A stretch of 64,000 nucleotides of DNA from Cyclobacterium sp. 1_MG-2023. Lineage in GTDB: Bacteria > Bacteroidota > Bacteroidia > Cytophagales > Cyclobacteriaceae. The stretch lies in NCBI RefSeq assembly GCF_030546805.1, contig NZ_JAUOPC010000004.1:372001-436000 (forward strand), written 5' to 3'. Within the stretch, counting starts at the first letter, position 1. Every line of letters starts with the position of its first letter. The notes beneath the pieces were generated by a model. The model saw only the letters and a list, made by a program, of their open reading frames with translations, had not been told where the DNA came from and did not search any database. The position numbers were made by a program, and so were the translations under genes. This document shows positions 36,758 through 46,718 of the stretch, in pieces.

Positions 36758-37699
36758 TTAGCTGAATAAATTGTAGCGAATAATCAACTTATCATTTGAT
36801 TTCCATTTTATCCATCCTTGACCAAGGTTAAAGAATTCTTTGTCAGTCAGGTTTACCTTTAGCCAATCCCCCTGCACAGCAATGGGTTGCAAAAAAACAT
36901 ATGAGATACTGTTTACCGCAGCATTTTCTAAGGGTTTAATCAATACTTTTTGTGGAAACGCTTCCATAATTTCTACACTATTGGTATTGAGAATAAATTC
37001 CGGCCAGTAGATAAGGTTGCCACTAAATTTGTCTACAAGTACGGATTGCCCAGTTTCTTGATTGATCTCAAGCTCTAGCATATATTTACCGGAGGTAATG
37101 ACCTTTATCATCAACCACTCATAATCCATTTTAACTATTTCAGGAAAAAAATAGGGGGGAGCATATTGGATATCGTATTGCCCATTCCGGTTTTTATAAA
37201 ACACCAAACTGTCTATAGCTTCTCCAACACCATTCCATGCCCTTGGATCAGTAGGAGAATAAAAATACAATTTGTCATTTTCTACAAAGTTGGGACTAAA
37301 GAATCCTTGGCCCATTCCATTTTCAAATTGTATATTGTGAATGGGCTGGGCCGGGGCGGTAGGTTTCGGTGAAATTAGCCTTTCTTGGGCAGGAACCTTG
37401 TTTTTCTCCATTTCCAAGTGTCGCTTGTAGCCAAGAAAGATGAATATGGTCAACACAATGAAAAGAATAAAATTGGTATAAACGATGATTTTTGTTTTCA
37501 ATTTACCTGCCAAAATTATGGCTACAATTAAAGCTCCAAAAGCATACGTTAAAGCATAGCCCAATACGATGGCTCCTCCAGCAAGTCCTTGGTTTTTACC
37601 CACTCCCATGTACCTTGAGAAAAGGCCTCCTAGTACAAAAAACACGAGAATTGTTAGAAAGTAAAATAAAAAACTGGAGCCTTTAAGTGCTTTTCTCAT
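36758..37699 (-). CDS. hypothetical membrane protein
   Basis: 313 residues. Three predicted membrane segments in the first about 95 residues (FLFYFLTILVFFVLGGLF, YALTYAFGALIVAII, NFILFIVLTIFIFLGY), then a soluble beta-rich region with Trp/Tyr-rich strands (YDIQYAPPYFFPEIVKMDYEW). No family recognised. The C-terminal part may be periplasmic and SH3-like (GDWLKVNLTDKEFFNLGQGWIKW). Convergent with the thioesterase gene; monocistronic by appearance. Confidence 0.75.
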   Translation of the reverse strand: MRKALKGSSFLFYFLTILVFFVLGGLFSRYMGVGKNQGLAGGAIVLGYALTYAFGALIVAIILAGKLKTKIIVYTNFILFIVLTIFIFLGYKRHLEMEKNKVPAQERLISPKPTAPAQPIHNIQFENGMGQGFFSPNFVENDKLYFYSPTDPRAWNGVGEAIDSLVFYKNRNGQYDIQYAPPYFFPEIVKMDYEWLMIKVITSGKYMLELEINQETGQSVLVDKFSGNLIYWPEFILNTNSVEIMEAFPQKVLIKPLENAAVNSISYVFLQPIAVQGDWLKVNLTDKEFFNLGQGWIKWKSNDKLIIRYNLFS

Positions 37700-38033
37700 G
37701 GATCAATTTATTATTTAACCTGATGATATAATTGACTTTTTGTAGCAAGTACAATAGCTGGATGGCGCAATGGAAATCTAAACTGAACATGCTAAATAAA
37801 ACATAGCAATGATTGACTATTAATGTGCTTGTAAGGTAGTATTAGATTTATCCTTATAAATCTAAATGATTTAAATAAAAAACAAAATAAACGATCAATT
37901 AATATTAGTATAAGGCAAAATTTAGAAGTAGTATCTATTGCTATAAAAGGGATTTTAAGGCACTGATATAAAGTTTTTTGACTAATAGAAATCGTTATTT
38001 TTTTATTCTAGAAATTTAATTTCCTGTTTTACA
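37700..38033. other. intergenic region with a hairpin, no gene
   Basis: Contains one perfect 9-bp hairpin (TAGATTTAT at 37843-37851 with 37856-37864, CCTT loop) in strongly AT-rich DNA. No reading frame or promoter box that I can support. Confidence 0.5.
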
Positions 38034-40052
38034 TCAGTTAATAATCTGTAATTGTTCGTTTACTGCCTCTTTTAAAACAGTATTTGACCAGTTGTAAGCA
38101 GGCGGAATCTCACTCAGAAAATAGGTTTTTGTTGGATGAATCAAGGCCGGAAGCTGATAGGTGTCGGTAATACGAAGTACATTCAATAATTCTAAAGCGA
38201 AATCCCTTCCATTTTTTGGACTGGGATGGTCATGCGTTTCCGGTGGATTGCTCAGGTAAATACCTTCACATTTTTCATCCATCAATGCTGCATACATGGC
38301 TATAGAAGCCATTCCATCCCTGCCAAGAATACTAATTTGATCGGGGTTTACCTCAGGTAATGTTCTACAGAATTCCAAGGCCCGCATGGTGTCATAAATT
38401 TGCATGGAGGCAATGGTTTTGCCAAGCCAGGCTGCTGAACGCCTCACATGCCAATTGAGCTCAGGAGCCCAGCCGGCTTCCCCCACTCCTCTTACTTCCA
38501 GATAGGCGATGTTATGTTTTCCGGGTACTTTATTTGCATAGCCTTCACTTTCCCATCTTTCCTCTCCCGGGGTTCTTAGTACCAGGAGCAGAGGCGATTT
38601 CTCATCTTGAGGCTGTCGGTAAAAGATATTTACCTTTAATTCCCAGCCTTCTTCACTGTTAAAACTGTAGGTTTTATTGCCATGTTTGGCCAGGTCGGCT
38701 GTTCTATAAATCATTTTTCCTCCCAAATCAATCGCAGAATTCGGAAATGCCCCAAATGTTCTCGATTTAAGGTATTCTTTCACCTTGTTTTGATGGTTTT
38801 TTAGGGCTTCTTGGCTATTGATAACCGGTATTTCAGCTGTTTTGACAAAGGAGTGCTGAATTGTTTTGGTTATATCTGTAGCGGGAGGGCTGCCCTTATA
38901 AACGTTAAGACTGTTAGTAGGGAGCAGCTTTTCTTTGTTGGTTTCTATGTCCATTATTTCTTCAGCAGGTATCTCTTTGCCCATCAAATGATGAAGGAAA
39001 AATGAAAAAATGGCTTTTCTGGATTTTGGATGGTAAGAGTGTCCACCGGGTGTTTCTACCAGTGAAATATTATTTTCTGCATCAAATTTTTTGTAGAAGT
39101 TGCTCAAGGTCTGGTAAAACTGCCGAGTGGATTCAATCCCATAAAGTTCATCTCTATCCGACTGGGCAATAAGCAGGGGTTTGGGTGCAATTAAAGCTCC
39201 GATATCTGTGTAATCCATTTGGAAGCCATTGTTGATCATCATGCAATCACAGTGGCCATCTATTCTTCTTTCACCCACCTGAGAGTCCATGGTTCCGGCA
39301 CCACATACAGGGGCCGCAGCTTTTACTCTTGAATCGGCTGCAGCAAAGTACCAACTTTGAGAACCTCCGCCGGATATTCCGGTAATCCCAATATTGTCCA
39401 TGTCAACATCCGTGCGGGTTTCTAGGTAATCCAGTCCTCTAATGGCATTCCATAACTCTACAGCTGCCGGGTTATACCCTCTGGAATACCAATTGAACCA
39501 ACCTTTATTATAGGGACCCCAATGGTGACCCCAAACCTCTCCGAATTGGATGGTGTCAAAAATTAAAGTAATAAATCCGAGTTCAGCCAATCTTCTTGCA
39601 TGCGCCTGATAATTTGCTTTTTGACCGTGAGAATGTCCGGAAAGGTAGACTATAGTAGCACGTGGATTTGTTATATTGTCAGGTACGTAGAGATTTGCCG
39701 GGACAAAAAGATCCGGAAGAGACTCATAATAAAATTTTTCAATTCGAAAGCCTTCTTGTTGCAAGGTATCGGTGGCGTAGACTTTTGGCGGAAGCCTTTT
39801 TTCTTCCATATCAAAGCCCATCATTTCTATGAATTGCTTGTGTTTTTTTGGTCGAAGCGTTTCCCAGTCCTCCAGAGAGATGGTATTTGTGGGGAATTTA
39901 TTGCTCAGGATTTTGGCTTCCTGCGCAAGGTATTGCATGATATTGTTTGTGGGACCTGAATTGAAGGATATCGTCTTCTCTTCTTCTTCTTCATTGCATC
40001 CCCATGTAAGCAATAACAGTAGGCCAATAGTGATCAGGTTGAGGTTTTTCAT
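38034..40052 (-). CDS. two-domain acetylxylan-esterase-like lipoprotein
   Basis: 672 residues with lipobox TWGC (Cys19). It contains an alpha/beta hydrolase domain (about 100-360) with PRATIVYLSGHSHGQKANYQ, the nucleophile elbow GITGISGGGSQS and the late catalytic GGHSY; a second, shorter hydrolase-like domain follows (about 430-660, LLLVLRTPGEERW and GRDGMASIAMYAA) with a weaker motif that may be inactive. Architecture matches Bacteroidetes acetyl-xylan/carbohydrate esterase homologues. Likely removes ester groups from polysaccharide at the cell surface (inference). Confidence 0.8.
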   Translation of the reverse strand: MKNLNLITIGLLLLLTWGCNEEEEEKTISFNSGPTNNIMQYLAQEAKILSNKFPTNTISLEDWETLRPKKHKQFIEMMGFDMEEKRLPPKVYATDTLQQEGFRIEKFYYESLPDLFVPANLYVPDNITNPRATIVYLSGHSHGQKANYQAHARRLAELGFITLIFDTIQFGEVWGHHWGPYNKGWFNWYSRGYNPAAVELWNAIRGLDYLETRTDVDMDNIGITGISGGGSQSWYFAAADSRVKAAAPVCGAGTMDSQVGERRIDGHCDCMMINNGFQMDYTDIGALIAPKPLLIAQSDRDELYGIESTRQFYQTLSNFYKKFDAENNISLVETPGGHSYHPKSRKAIFSFFLHHLMGKEIPAEEIMDIETNKEKLLPTNSLNVYKGSPPATDITKTIQHSFVKTAEIPVINSQEALKNHQNKVKEYLKSRTFGAFPNSAIDLGGKMIYRTADLAKHGNKTYSFNSEEGWELKVNIFYRQPQDEKSPLLLVLRTPGEERWESEGYANKVPGKHNIAYLEVRGVGEAGWAPELNWHVRRSAAWLGKTIASMQIYDTMRALEFCRTLPEVNPDQISILGRDGMASIAMYAALMDEKCEGIYLSNPPETHDHPSPKNGRDFALELLNVLRITDTYQLPALIHPTKTYFLSEIPPAYNWSNTVLKEAVNEQLQIIN

Positions 40053-40442
40053 TTCTATAGATTCAATGAAGTAGTAATATACAATGGCTTTATTTTTAAG
40101 CCAATTGTTTTAAGCCAAGACTTAAATAATAGGATTAAAAAGAAGAATTCCCCCTAAGCCATTCACAATTATGTACTTGTGTTACTACTTTAGAGGGGTG
40201 AAATAAAATTAATTTAGATTTGATTTGGGTGGGATTTTAAGGATATTGATCGTTGTTTGCCAATGTTCTATTGCTGCTGGCTATAATACCTAGTGCGATT
40301 GCTGTTTAGTGATTTTTCTTATGTGATCTATGGTTAATGGATTCAGAAGTACTTGGCTTATTAATCATTGGCAACTCAGATGGGCTATATTTTACATATA
40401 TTACATGATACCTCTTTTAACCAGATAACATTGTTTTGAGCT
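40053..40442. other. 390-bp intergenic region, no gene seen
   Basis: Divergent promoters for the esterase and PhyH genes are expected here, but no convincing -7/-33 pair was found; TAACATTG shortly before the PhyH start is a 7/8 match. A short hairpin (TGGCTT/AAGCCA, 40085-40103) lies near the esterase start. No reading frame of note. Confidence 0.4.
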
Positions 40443-41273
40443 ATGAAACTGACTGAAGAACAAATAACCCAATACCATAAAGATGGCTACCTACTTGTGA
40501 AAAATTTTTGTAGCATAGAAGAAACGAGTAAACTATATAAAGTTGCCATAGAGGATGAAGCCATGGGTAAAAATGCCATGGACTTGAATGATCAATCAGG
40601 AAAGAAAACCAGGCTTTCATTGTGGTTCAAGCCGGGGAATGATGTTTTCGGCTATTTGACCAGAAGCAAGAAGATGGTGAACTCCGTCCAACAATTGCTT
40701 GATGGGGATGCCCCAGTCTGTCATTTTCATTCCAAGTTAATGCAAAAAGAACCCAAAGTAGGAGGCGCATGGGAATGGCATCAAGATTTTGGATATTGGT
40801 ATAAAAACCAATTCATGTTTCCTGATCAATTAATGAGTGTAATGGTTGCATTAACAGAGGCAAATAAGCAGAACGGTTGTTTGCAAGTAATCAAAGGCTC
40901 TCACAAACTTGGAAGAGTAAACCATGGATTTGCCGGTGAGCAAGTCGGGGCGGATATGGTAATGGTAGAAAATGCTTTAAAAACCATGGAGCTTGTCTAT
41001 TGTGAAATAGATCCCGGAGATGCCCTGTTTTTCCATAGCAATTTAATACACAGGTCTGCGGCCAATCTTTCGGACAAACCCAGGTGGTCAATCATATCCT
41101 GTTTCAATTCCCAATCTAATATTGCCTATAGTGAGACTTCTACCGCATGGACAGAGGCTTTAGATCCTATACCGGATGAAGCCATATTAAATTGGGAAGC
41201 GGATTCTTTATCTCAGGCAGATTTTCTCAAAAAAGAAAATGATCCTGCATTGAAAAATACCGGCTGGGAATAA
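40443..41273 (+). CDS. phytanoyl-CoA dioxygenase (PhyH) family protein
   Basis: 276-residue Fe(II)/2-oxoglutarate oxygenase. Iron ligands visible: His113 and Asp115 (WHQDFGYWY) and His203 (HSNLIHRSAANLSDKPRWS), with the 2-oxoglutarate-binding Arg shortly after the last His. The family hydroxylates a broad range of small molecules and lipids; in marine bacteria substrates are often osmolytes or natural products (inference). Monocistronic, convergent with a DEAD-box gene. Confidence 0.92.
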   Translation: MKLTEEQITQYHKDGYLLVKNFCSIEETSKLYKVAIEDEAMGKNAMDLNDQSGKKTRLSLWFKPGNDVFGYLTRSKKMVNSVQQLLDGDAPVCHFHSKLMQKEPKVGGAWEWHQDFGYWYKNQFMFPDQLMSVMVALTEANKQNGCLQVIKGSHKLGRVNHGFAGEQVGADMVMVENALKTMELVYCEIDPGDALFFHSNLIHRSAANLSDKPRWSIISCFNSQSNIAYSETSTAWTEALDPIPDEAILNWEADSLSQADFLKKENDPALKNTGWE

Positions 41274-41309
41274 ATAAAGCCCTGTCATAAAAGGTTGAAG
41301 TGGGAGGGG

Positions 41310-42635
41310 TTAGTTGGCCACTTCCATTTTTACCTTCAGTTTTTTTAATTTCTGATTGTAGGTGTTGTCAAGCAATTGCTCTACTTTTTCGGAAGGAATA
41401 GCGACATAGCTTGCGTTGTCAAGAATACTTATCATGCCGATTTCATTTCCTTTTAACCCGCCTTTTTTTGTGAAAAAACCAACAATATCTCCCTTGCTGA
41501 TCTTGTTTTTCTTTCCTACACTGATATACATACAAGCCAAGTTTGATGGTTCGGGGATCTTTAGTTCTTCAGGAAGCTCATATTCCGGTAGATTATTGTC
41601 AACGTAATCAGGTAAGGACTCATCATGAGCAAGTACAAGGTAACTTTGACCTTCAGCCATCATTCTGGCTGTTCTGCCATTTCTATGAACAAAAGCATCT
41701 TTTTTTGGAGGCAGTTGGTAATGAACAATATGTTTGATTTCAGGAATGTCTAAACCTCTTGAAGCAAGGTCTGTTGCGATCAGTAAAGTATGTGTTCCGC
41801 TTCTAAATTTAATCAGGTTTTTTTCGCGATCAATTTGCTCCATGCCTCCATGCAATACCACATGCTCAAAGCCAAAATCAGTTAAGAGTAGACTTATTCG
41901 ATCTACGGCATCTCTATGGTTACAAAATACCAAAGTACTTTCCTGTCCAAAATCTGAAACAAGACGCATTAGGCTGTCTATTTTTTCTACACTTGGGGTC
42001 CTTACTAGCTGTAACAACAAAGTCAAAACTTCACCTTCTTTCAAGAAATTTATTTTTTCATAAGTCTTAAATGGCAGAAATTCAGGGATGGTGTCAAGTG
42101 TAGTGGCAGAAGTTAAAAAGTACTTTTGTTCTTCTGTAAGCCGTTCAAAAATGGTGGCCAATTGTTCATGAAAACCAAATTGTAAAGATTTGTCAAACTC
42201 ATCTAAAATGACCAAACTTATGTTTAAATCCTTTAAGTTGCCTTTCTGCGTATGTTCAGATAATCTTCCGGGGGTGCCAATGACCACTTTAGGTTTTTCC
42301 GCTAGCCTGTTTTCTTCCGTCCGCATGGAGTGACCACCATAGCAAACACAAACATGAAAGTTGGTCTTTAAGGATTTGAAGACCTCCGTAATTTGTAAAG
42401 CAAGTTCTCTTGATGGGATAATTATTAGAGCCGTATCCTCAGCACCTGATGCCTCCAAATGTTGAATCATGGGAATAAGGTAAGCAAGGGTTTTTCCGGA
42501 GCCGGTAGGAGCCAAGAGCATTATAGGTGCTTCAGATGTAGCCTTCTCCATAAATTCCAGTTGCATCTTATTGAAACTTTTTAATGAAAGCCTTTCTAAA
42601 AATGTTTCTTTACTTGTTTGCTTATTCGTTTCCAT
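41310..42635 (-). CDS. DEAD-box RNA helicase, DbpA-like
   Basis: 441 residues from the ATG at 42635 (a longer in-frame start is not conserved). Helicase motifs: F/Q region SFNKMQLEFM, Walker A APTGSGKT, motif Ib TPGRLSEH, motif II LDEFD in place of DEAD, motif III SAT, motif V ATDLASRGLDI and motif VI HRNGRTAR. The C-terminus has a DbpA-type RNA-binding domain (MYISVGKKNKISKGDIVGFF...GLKGNEIGMI), which in E. coli targets 23S rRNA hairpin 92. Role probably in 50S ribosome assembly. Confidence 0.94.
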   Translation of the reverse strand: METNKQTSKETFLERLSLKSFNKMQLEFMEKATSEAPIMLLAPTGSGKTLAYLIPMIQHLEASGAEDTALIIIPSRELALQITEVFKSLKTNFHVCVCYGGHSMRTEENRLAEKPKVVIGTPGRLSEHTQKGNLKDLNISLVILDEFDKSLQFGFHEQLATIFERLTEEQKYFLTSATTLDTIPEFLPFKTYEKINFLKEGEVLTLLLQLVRTPSVEKIDSLMRLVSDFGQESTLVFCNHRDAVDRISLLLTDFGFEHVVLHGGMEQIDREKNLIKFRSGTHTLLIATDLASRGLDIPEIKHIVHYQLPPKKDAFVHRNGRTARMMAEGQSYLVLAHDESLPDYVDNNLPEYELPEELKIPEPSNLACMYISVGKKNKISKGDIVGFFTKKGGLKGNEIGMISILDNASYVAIPSEKVEQLLDNTYNQKLKKLKVKMEVAN

Positions 42636-42698
42636 GGTGTAAAGATACAGATAGGCAACGATACAAAGACGCTTTATGGGCAAAGAATTTAAAAAATG

Positions 42699-42732
42699 AC
42701 AGCCTTCCAAGTAGTGGTTACTGGAAGGCTGT
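42699..42732 (-). terminator. terminator of the DUF4136 gene
   Basis: ACAGCCTTCCA (42699-42709) pairs perfectly with 42722-42732 around a 12-nt loop; on the minus strand CATTTTTTAAATTC follows. It separates the DUF4136 and helicase genes. Confidence 0.88.
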
Positions 42733-42783
42733 GGGGGATGTGGTTGTTCGTAATCGTCAATGAAATGACTTTAAATAGGCGTA

Positions 42784-43365
42784 CTAGTTTCTCGTTAAGA
42801 TTTTGAATTGGTCCATTACTTTATAGGTGGCACGGGTTAAATCAATATGGATATTTGGTGAGTTGTAATCAAAATAGGCTGAGGTATAACCTTGCCAAAT
42901 GGTGTTTCCTTTTTTATGGTCAATAACCAATACCACTAGCATACCGTCATTCTGGGTATATTTTATGGCATTGTAATTTTCACCCCTCTTTTGCCTTTCG
43001 AGACTGTCCAATACAGATTCCTCCACCAACTCTATTCCCTGCTTTTTTAACCAATAGTCAAAGTTCGGTTGGTTGTATCCCCTGTACCTCACTTCACTCA
43101 TGTAAAGCTTGTGGATAATTAATAAATCCGGGTTTTTATCCCTTTCCCTAAACCCTTGTGAACCTAAACGTGAGGAAATGGATTTTTCAATAATTCCCGT
43201 AAAATCTCTTTCGTTTTTCCCTTCTTCAGCCACAAATCCAAAAGTTTTGTACTTTTTAAAGGCTCCCTTGTAATTGTAATCGTATTCGGCAATAAAGTCT
43301 CTTTGTGACAAGCATGCTGAGTTAATAATCAGTATGGCGAAGATAAAGTAATTGAAGTTTTTCAT
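42784..43365 (-). CDS. DUF4136 domain lipoprotein
   Basis: 193 residues. Signal peptide with lipobox INSAC; the DUF4136 core follows with FAEYDYN-like IAEYDYNYKGAFKKYKTFGF, the middle PDLLIIHKLYMSEVRYRG, and a final GNTIWQGYTSAYFDYNSPN. Function unknown; members are surface lipoproteins. Ends before a strong terminator, so monocistronic. Confidence 0.85.
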   Translation of the reverse strand: MKNFNYFIFAILIINSACLSQRDFIAEYDYNYKGAFKKYKTFGFVAEEGKNERDFTGIIEKSISSRLGSQGFRERDKNPDLLIIHKLYMSEVRYRGYNQPNFDYWLKKQGIELVEESVLDSLERQKRGENYNAIKYTQNDGMLVVLVIDHKKGNTIWQGYTSAYFDYNSPNIHIDLTRATYKVMDQFKILTRN

Positions 43366-43670
43366 ACATTTTTCTTGAAAAGAGGTGAAGCAATAGGTTT
43401 GCGTTTTAGTGAAACAATTGGGTTTAAAATTTCAAAACATAAAACTGTAATTTTAAAATAAACTTCAGAATTGATTTTTTGTTTAGGGTTTTATCGCTAA
43501 AAACTGAATTAATGTTAATGAATTTCAGTATAAAATGCAAGCTTTTTGGTTCTTATTGACCAAACTTATCTTGTTGAATATTAATGATCTATACAATTCA
43601 ATTTTCTAGGTAAATCCAAGGAAAAAATGGTTACAAGCCCAATCGCTTATCGGAAAAATGGAAAGAAACA
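43366..43670. other. intergenic region upstream of the DUF4136 gene, no gene
   Basis: AT-rich; no reading frame or clear promoter box that I can support. Confidence 0.4.
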
Positions 43671-43702
43671 AAAAATGGCAAGCCTTTGGGCTTGCCATTT
43701 TT
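43671..43702 (-). terminator. terminator of the ribulokinase gene
   Basis: AAAAATGGCAAGCC (43671-43684) pairs perfectly with GGCTTGCCATTTTT (43689-43702) around TTTG; on the minus strand TTTTTTG follows. Confidence 0.9.
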
Positions 43703-43733
43703 ATTATATAGGTATTGAAAATGTCTTTACTTA

Positions 43734-45395
43734 TTAGCTGTTCATTTCAATAAAATCACCCAAAGTTAAGTACTTTTCATATTTAGATTGATAAATAGGA
43801 ACTTTGTCCGCATTTGGATAATAAACTTTATCAAAACCATTACCCATAGCTGCTATTGCTTCGGTTACATTTGGATATATGCCGGCTGCAGTAGCGGCAT
43901 ATATGGCTGCACCTAAAGCTGGGGCTTGCTCAGATTTAGCTTCTTTAATCGGCATATTCAATACGTCTGCCAAGGTTTGCATGACCAAAGATGATTTTTT
44001 TGCCACTCCCCCTAATCCAACTACTTGTTCGATTTTTACACCCTCTTGCCGAAATCTTTCGATGATTCTCTTTGATCCAAAGCAAATACTGTCCACCAAT
44101 GCCTTAAACACATGGGCAGCACCTGATCCCATGTCAAGACCTTGAATCGCTCCTTTTAAATTCTGATTGGCATCCGGTGTTCTTCTACCATTGATCCAGT
44201 CCAGTGCGATCACATCCGTATCTTCAGGAGCTATTTTCTCAGCTTCATTGGACAGGGTTAATATTAAGTTCTTTTCCAAGAGGTCTATTGTTTCCTGCTT
44301 AAGGCCCTCTGCCATAGTTGCATTTTTTATGGTGTCGCTGGCAGGTTTTAGCAACAATTGAACAAACCATGCAAGGACATCACCAAAGGCTGATTGCCCG
44401 GCTTCTAAGCCAATTTTCCCCGGGATTACAGATCCGTCTACCTGTCCGCAAATTCCCTTTACCAATTTGTCTTCCAATGCTTCATATGGGCTTACCATGA
44501 TGTCACAGGTGGAGGTGCCCATTACTTTTACGAGGGTACCTTCATCTACTTCTCCTCCAATGGCACCCGCATGGGCGTCGAATGTTCCAACAGCAACCGG
44601 AGTACCTTCTTCCAGACCTAATTTTGAGGCCCATTCTTTTGTCAATCCTCCGGCAACCTGATCGGAGGTATAGGTTTCTTTGTAAAGTTGGCGCTTGAGC
44701 TTTTTCAAGCTTGGGTCAAGTTTTTCTAAAAACTGTTCTTCCGGCAATCCTCCCCAGCTCTCATGCCACAAAGCTTTGTGGCCGGCAGCGCAGCGACTTC
44801 TCTTAAAATTCACAGGGTCTTCACCGCCAACTAGGGTGTAGGTTAGGTAGTCACAATGCTCCATCCATGAGTAGGCAGCTTCGGCTACTTCTTTATCCTC
44901 TCTTATAATATGTATAATCTTTGCCCAAAACCATTCTGAAGAATAAATTCCCCCCTCGTATTTGGTGAAATCTTCTCCTCCCCAAGTCCTCGCCAAATGA
45001 TTGATTTCATCCGCTTCAGCGATAGCCGTGTGGTCTTTCCAAAGGATCATTTGGGCATTGGGGTTTTCAGAAAAATTATCAGAAAGTGCCAAGGCCTGAC
45101 CGGAACGGTCCACAGGAAGGGGAGAGGATCCTGTGGTGTCTACACAAATTCCTTTGACCTGGTTTTTGGGTATACCGGACTTTTCCATGACCGCTTTTAC
45201 GGTATGTAATAGACCTTCTAAATGATCTAAAGGATGTTGTCTAAACTGGTTTTTTGCCGGATTGCAATATTTACCTTCTTTCCAGCGTGGATAGTTGTAT
45301 ACTTCGGAGGCAAGGGTGACACCATCACGGGTATTGACCAAGATGGACCTGACAGAATCTGTTCCATAGTCTACACCCAATACGTAATTGTCCAT
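43734..45395 (-). CDS. araB: ribulokinase
   Basis: 553 residues of the FGGY carbohydrate kinase family, ribulokinase branch: N-terminal ATPase motif GVDYGTDSVRSILVNTRDG, substrate-side PKNQVKGICVDTTGSSPLPVD, AVGTFDAHAGAIGG, and C-terminal QVVGLGGVAKKSSLVMQTLADVLN. Phosphorylates L-ribulose for entry into the pentose phosphate path. No araA (isomerase), araD (epimerase) or transporter gene is found in the window, so it stands alone here. The pathway partners may be elsewhere. Confidence 0.93.
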   Translation of the reverse strand: MDNYVLGVDYGTDSVRSILVNTRDGVTLASEVYNYPRWKEGKYCNPAKNQFRQHPLDHLEGLLHTVKAVMEKSGIPKNQVKGICVDTTGSSPLPVDRSGQALALSDNFSENPNAQMILWKDHTAIAEADEINHLARTWGGEDFTKYEGGIYSSEWFWAKIIHIIREDKEVAEAAYSWMEHCDYLTYTLVGGEDPVNFKRSRCAAGHKALWHESWGGLPEEQFLEKLDPSLKKLKRQLYKETYTSDQVAGGLTKEWASKLGLEEGTPVAVGTFDAHAGAIGGEVDEGTLVKVMGTSTCDIMVSPYEALEDKLVKGICGQVDGSVIPGKIGLEAGQSAFGDVLAWFVQLLLKPASDTIKNATMAEGLKQETIDLLEKNLILTLSNEAEKIAPEDTDVIALDWINGRRTPDANQNLKGAIQGLDMGSGAAHVFKALVDSICFGSKRIIERFRQEGVKIEQVVGLGGVAKKSSLVMQTLADVLNMPIKEAKSEQAPALGAAIYAATAAGIYPNVTEAIAAMGNGFDKVYYPNADKVPIYQSKYEKYLTLGDFIEMNS

Positions 45396-45669
45396 AGTAA
45401 TTATTTTGGATTGTTAAATAGCGAGAATATAATGATGACTTGAAATAGAAGATAGAATTGTTAAAAGGTGCTTGAAATTCTTCTGAATATCACATTCGAG
45501 GACCAATAGAGCGGTTGCCTTTTTTATCATAATAATTCATAAAAAAGTAATCTTGACAAATTCCATAACCTATTCCGAGTTTAATGTAAAAATATACGGA
45601 AAAAATTGAAAATGGCCCATCCAAGCATATAAAAAAAGAGGACTTTGGGTATAATTAGGGTTTAGGCAA

Positions 45670-46179
45670 TTATGCGTCTTCGGCTTCATGCCAAGTCTGA
45701 ATTTCTAGAATTTTGTTTTCCTCAGTTTTGATGGCCATATGGTATTCATAAGCTATGGATTTCAAAGTTTTGCTATCCAAGGCAGAGAATGTTGTCCAAA
45801 CTAGCGTCCAGTCTCCTTTCAATATGCCACGGTTTACGCGAACACTGGTGAGTTTTGGGTCACTAAAAGAAAGGTGGTTTAAGTGGTTATGTTTTGATTT
45901 CCAATGAGAAATTTCTTCAATAGAGTCGTGAATGGAATCCGTATTGGTATTCACACATTTGAAATCAGGATGAATGATTTCTTTGATATAATCATAACTT
46001 TCTAATTGAAGCCCTTTAAGGTATTTCTTAATTAGCTCCTGATCACTTTGTTCCTTGGGATTTTTAGTTACCGGAGGGTTTCGACCTTCCACATTCTTTC
46101 TCACCTGTTCTTCATATTTGCTGGAATACAAATAGCCGGGTAGAAATGCCAGTGCTAAAGAGTTTTTTATGTTGGTCAT
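45670..46179 (-). CDS. SnoaL/NTF2-like domain protein
   Basis: 169 residues. The core from about residue 45 has the alpha-beta pattern of NTF2-like folds: QELIKKYLKGLQLESYDYIKEIIHPDFKC, then curved strands GDWTLVWTTFSA and AYEYHMAIKTEENKILEIQTWHE. The N-terminal 40 residues are not a clear signal peptide. It could be an enzyme or a ligand-binding protein. Located upstream of the ribulokinase gene with a 274-bp gap, so probably separate. Confidence 0.75.
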   Translation of the reverse strand: MTNIKNSLALAFLPGYLYSSKYEEQVRKNVEGRNPPVTKNPKEQSDQELIKKYLKGLQLESYDYIKEIIHPDFKCVNTNTDSIHDSIEEISHWKSKHNHLNHLSFSDPKLTSVRVNRGILKGDWTLVWTTFSALDSKTLKSIAYEYHMAIKTEENKILEIQTWHEAEDA

Positions 46180-46476
46180 CTGAGAGTATCAATTATAAAA
46201 GGGTTATTTAAATTGATATTTTTAAAGGTGTTGGTAGTAACTTTTCCCTTATTTATCTTTCTTGTTACAATTATACGAATAAAAAATTCAATTTTTATGG
46301 TTTATAAGATGATTTTTAGTTTGTGTGTGATGGATTATCCAAAACTGACTCAGGACTTTAGTTTATGTTTTAAATCCTAATTCAGATATATTGAATCCTT
46401 TTTATGGTTAGTATAAGGAAAGGTGGAGGTTGGTTCTTATTCAAATTTATTGTTAGGGTAAAGGGTGAAAAACACC
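46180..46476. other. intergenic region, no gene
   Basis: Upstream of the NTF2-like gene; AT-rich. No recognised promoter or frame. It ends at the left inverted repeat of the element at 46477. Confidence 0.4.
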
Positions 46477-46682
46477 GTTTATTAAACCCGAAATAGGCAA
46501 TGAATTTACTGTGACTTGCTGATATCGCATCATAATCAGCCTCTTCGTTGCTGTCCCCTACAGCGGTGGTCGGTAGATATGTTCAACATTGCATTGCTAT
46601 GCTAAAATCTCTAAACAGCCTGAATTTCTTGCGATTGCATTCCATTTTACGAATCCTATTGCATGATCCGGGTTTAATAAAC
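46477..46682. mobile_element. MITE-like element with 14-bp terminal inverted repeats
   Basis: GTTTATTAAACCCG (46477-46490) is repeated exactly inverted at 46669-46682. The 206-bp element has no coding capacity, is less AT-rich than the flanks, and contains internal short inverted repeats (e.g. CTGT-CCCCT-ACAG). No clear target-site duplication. It lies in a gap between two minus-strand genes. A non-autonomous element or a dispersed structured repeat is the best reading. Confidence 0.65.
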
Positions 46683-46718
46683 ATGAGGTGTAATATAGAT
46701 AATTTTGGTTAGGTGAAA

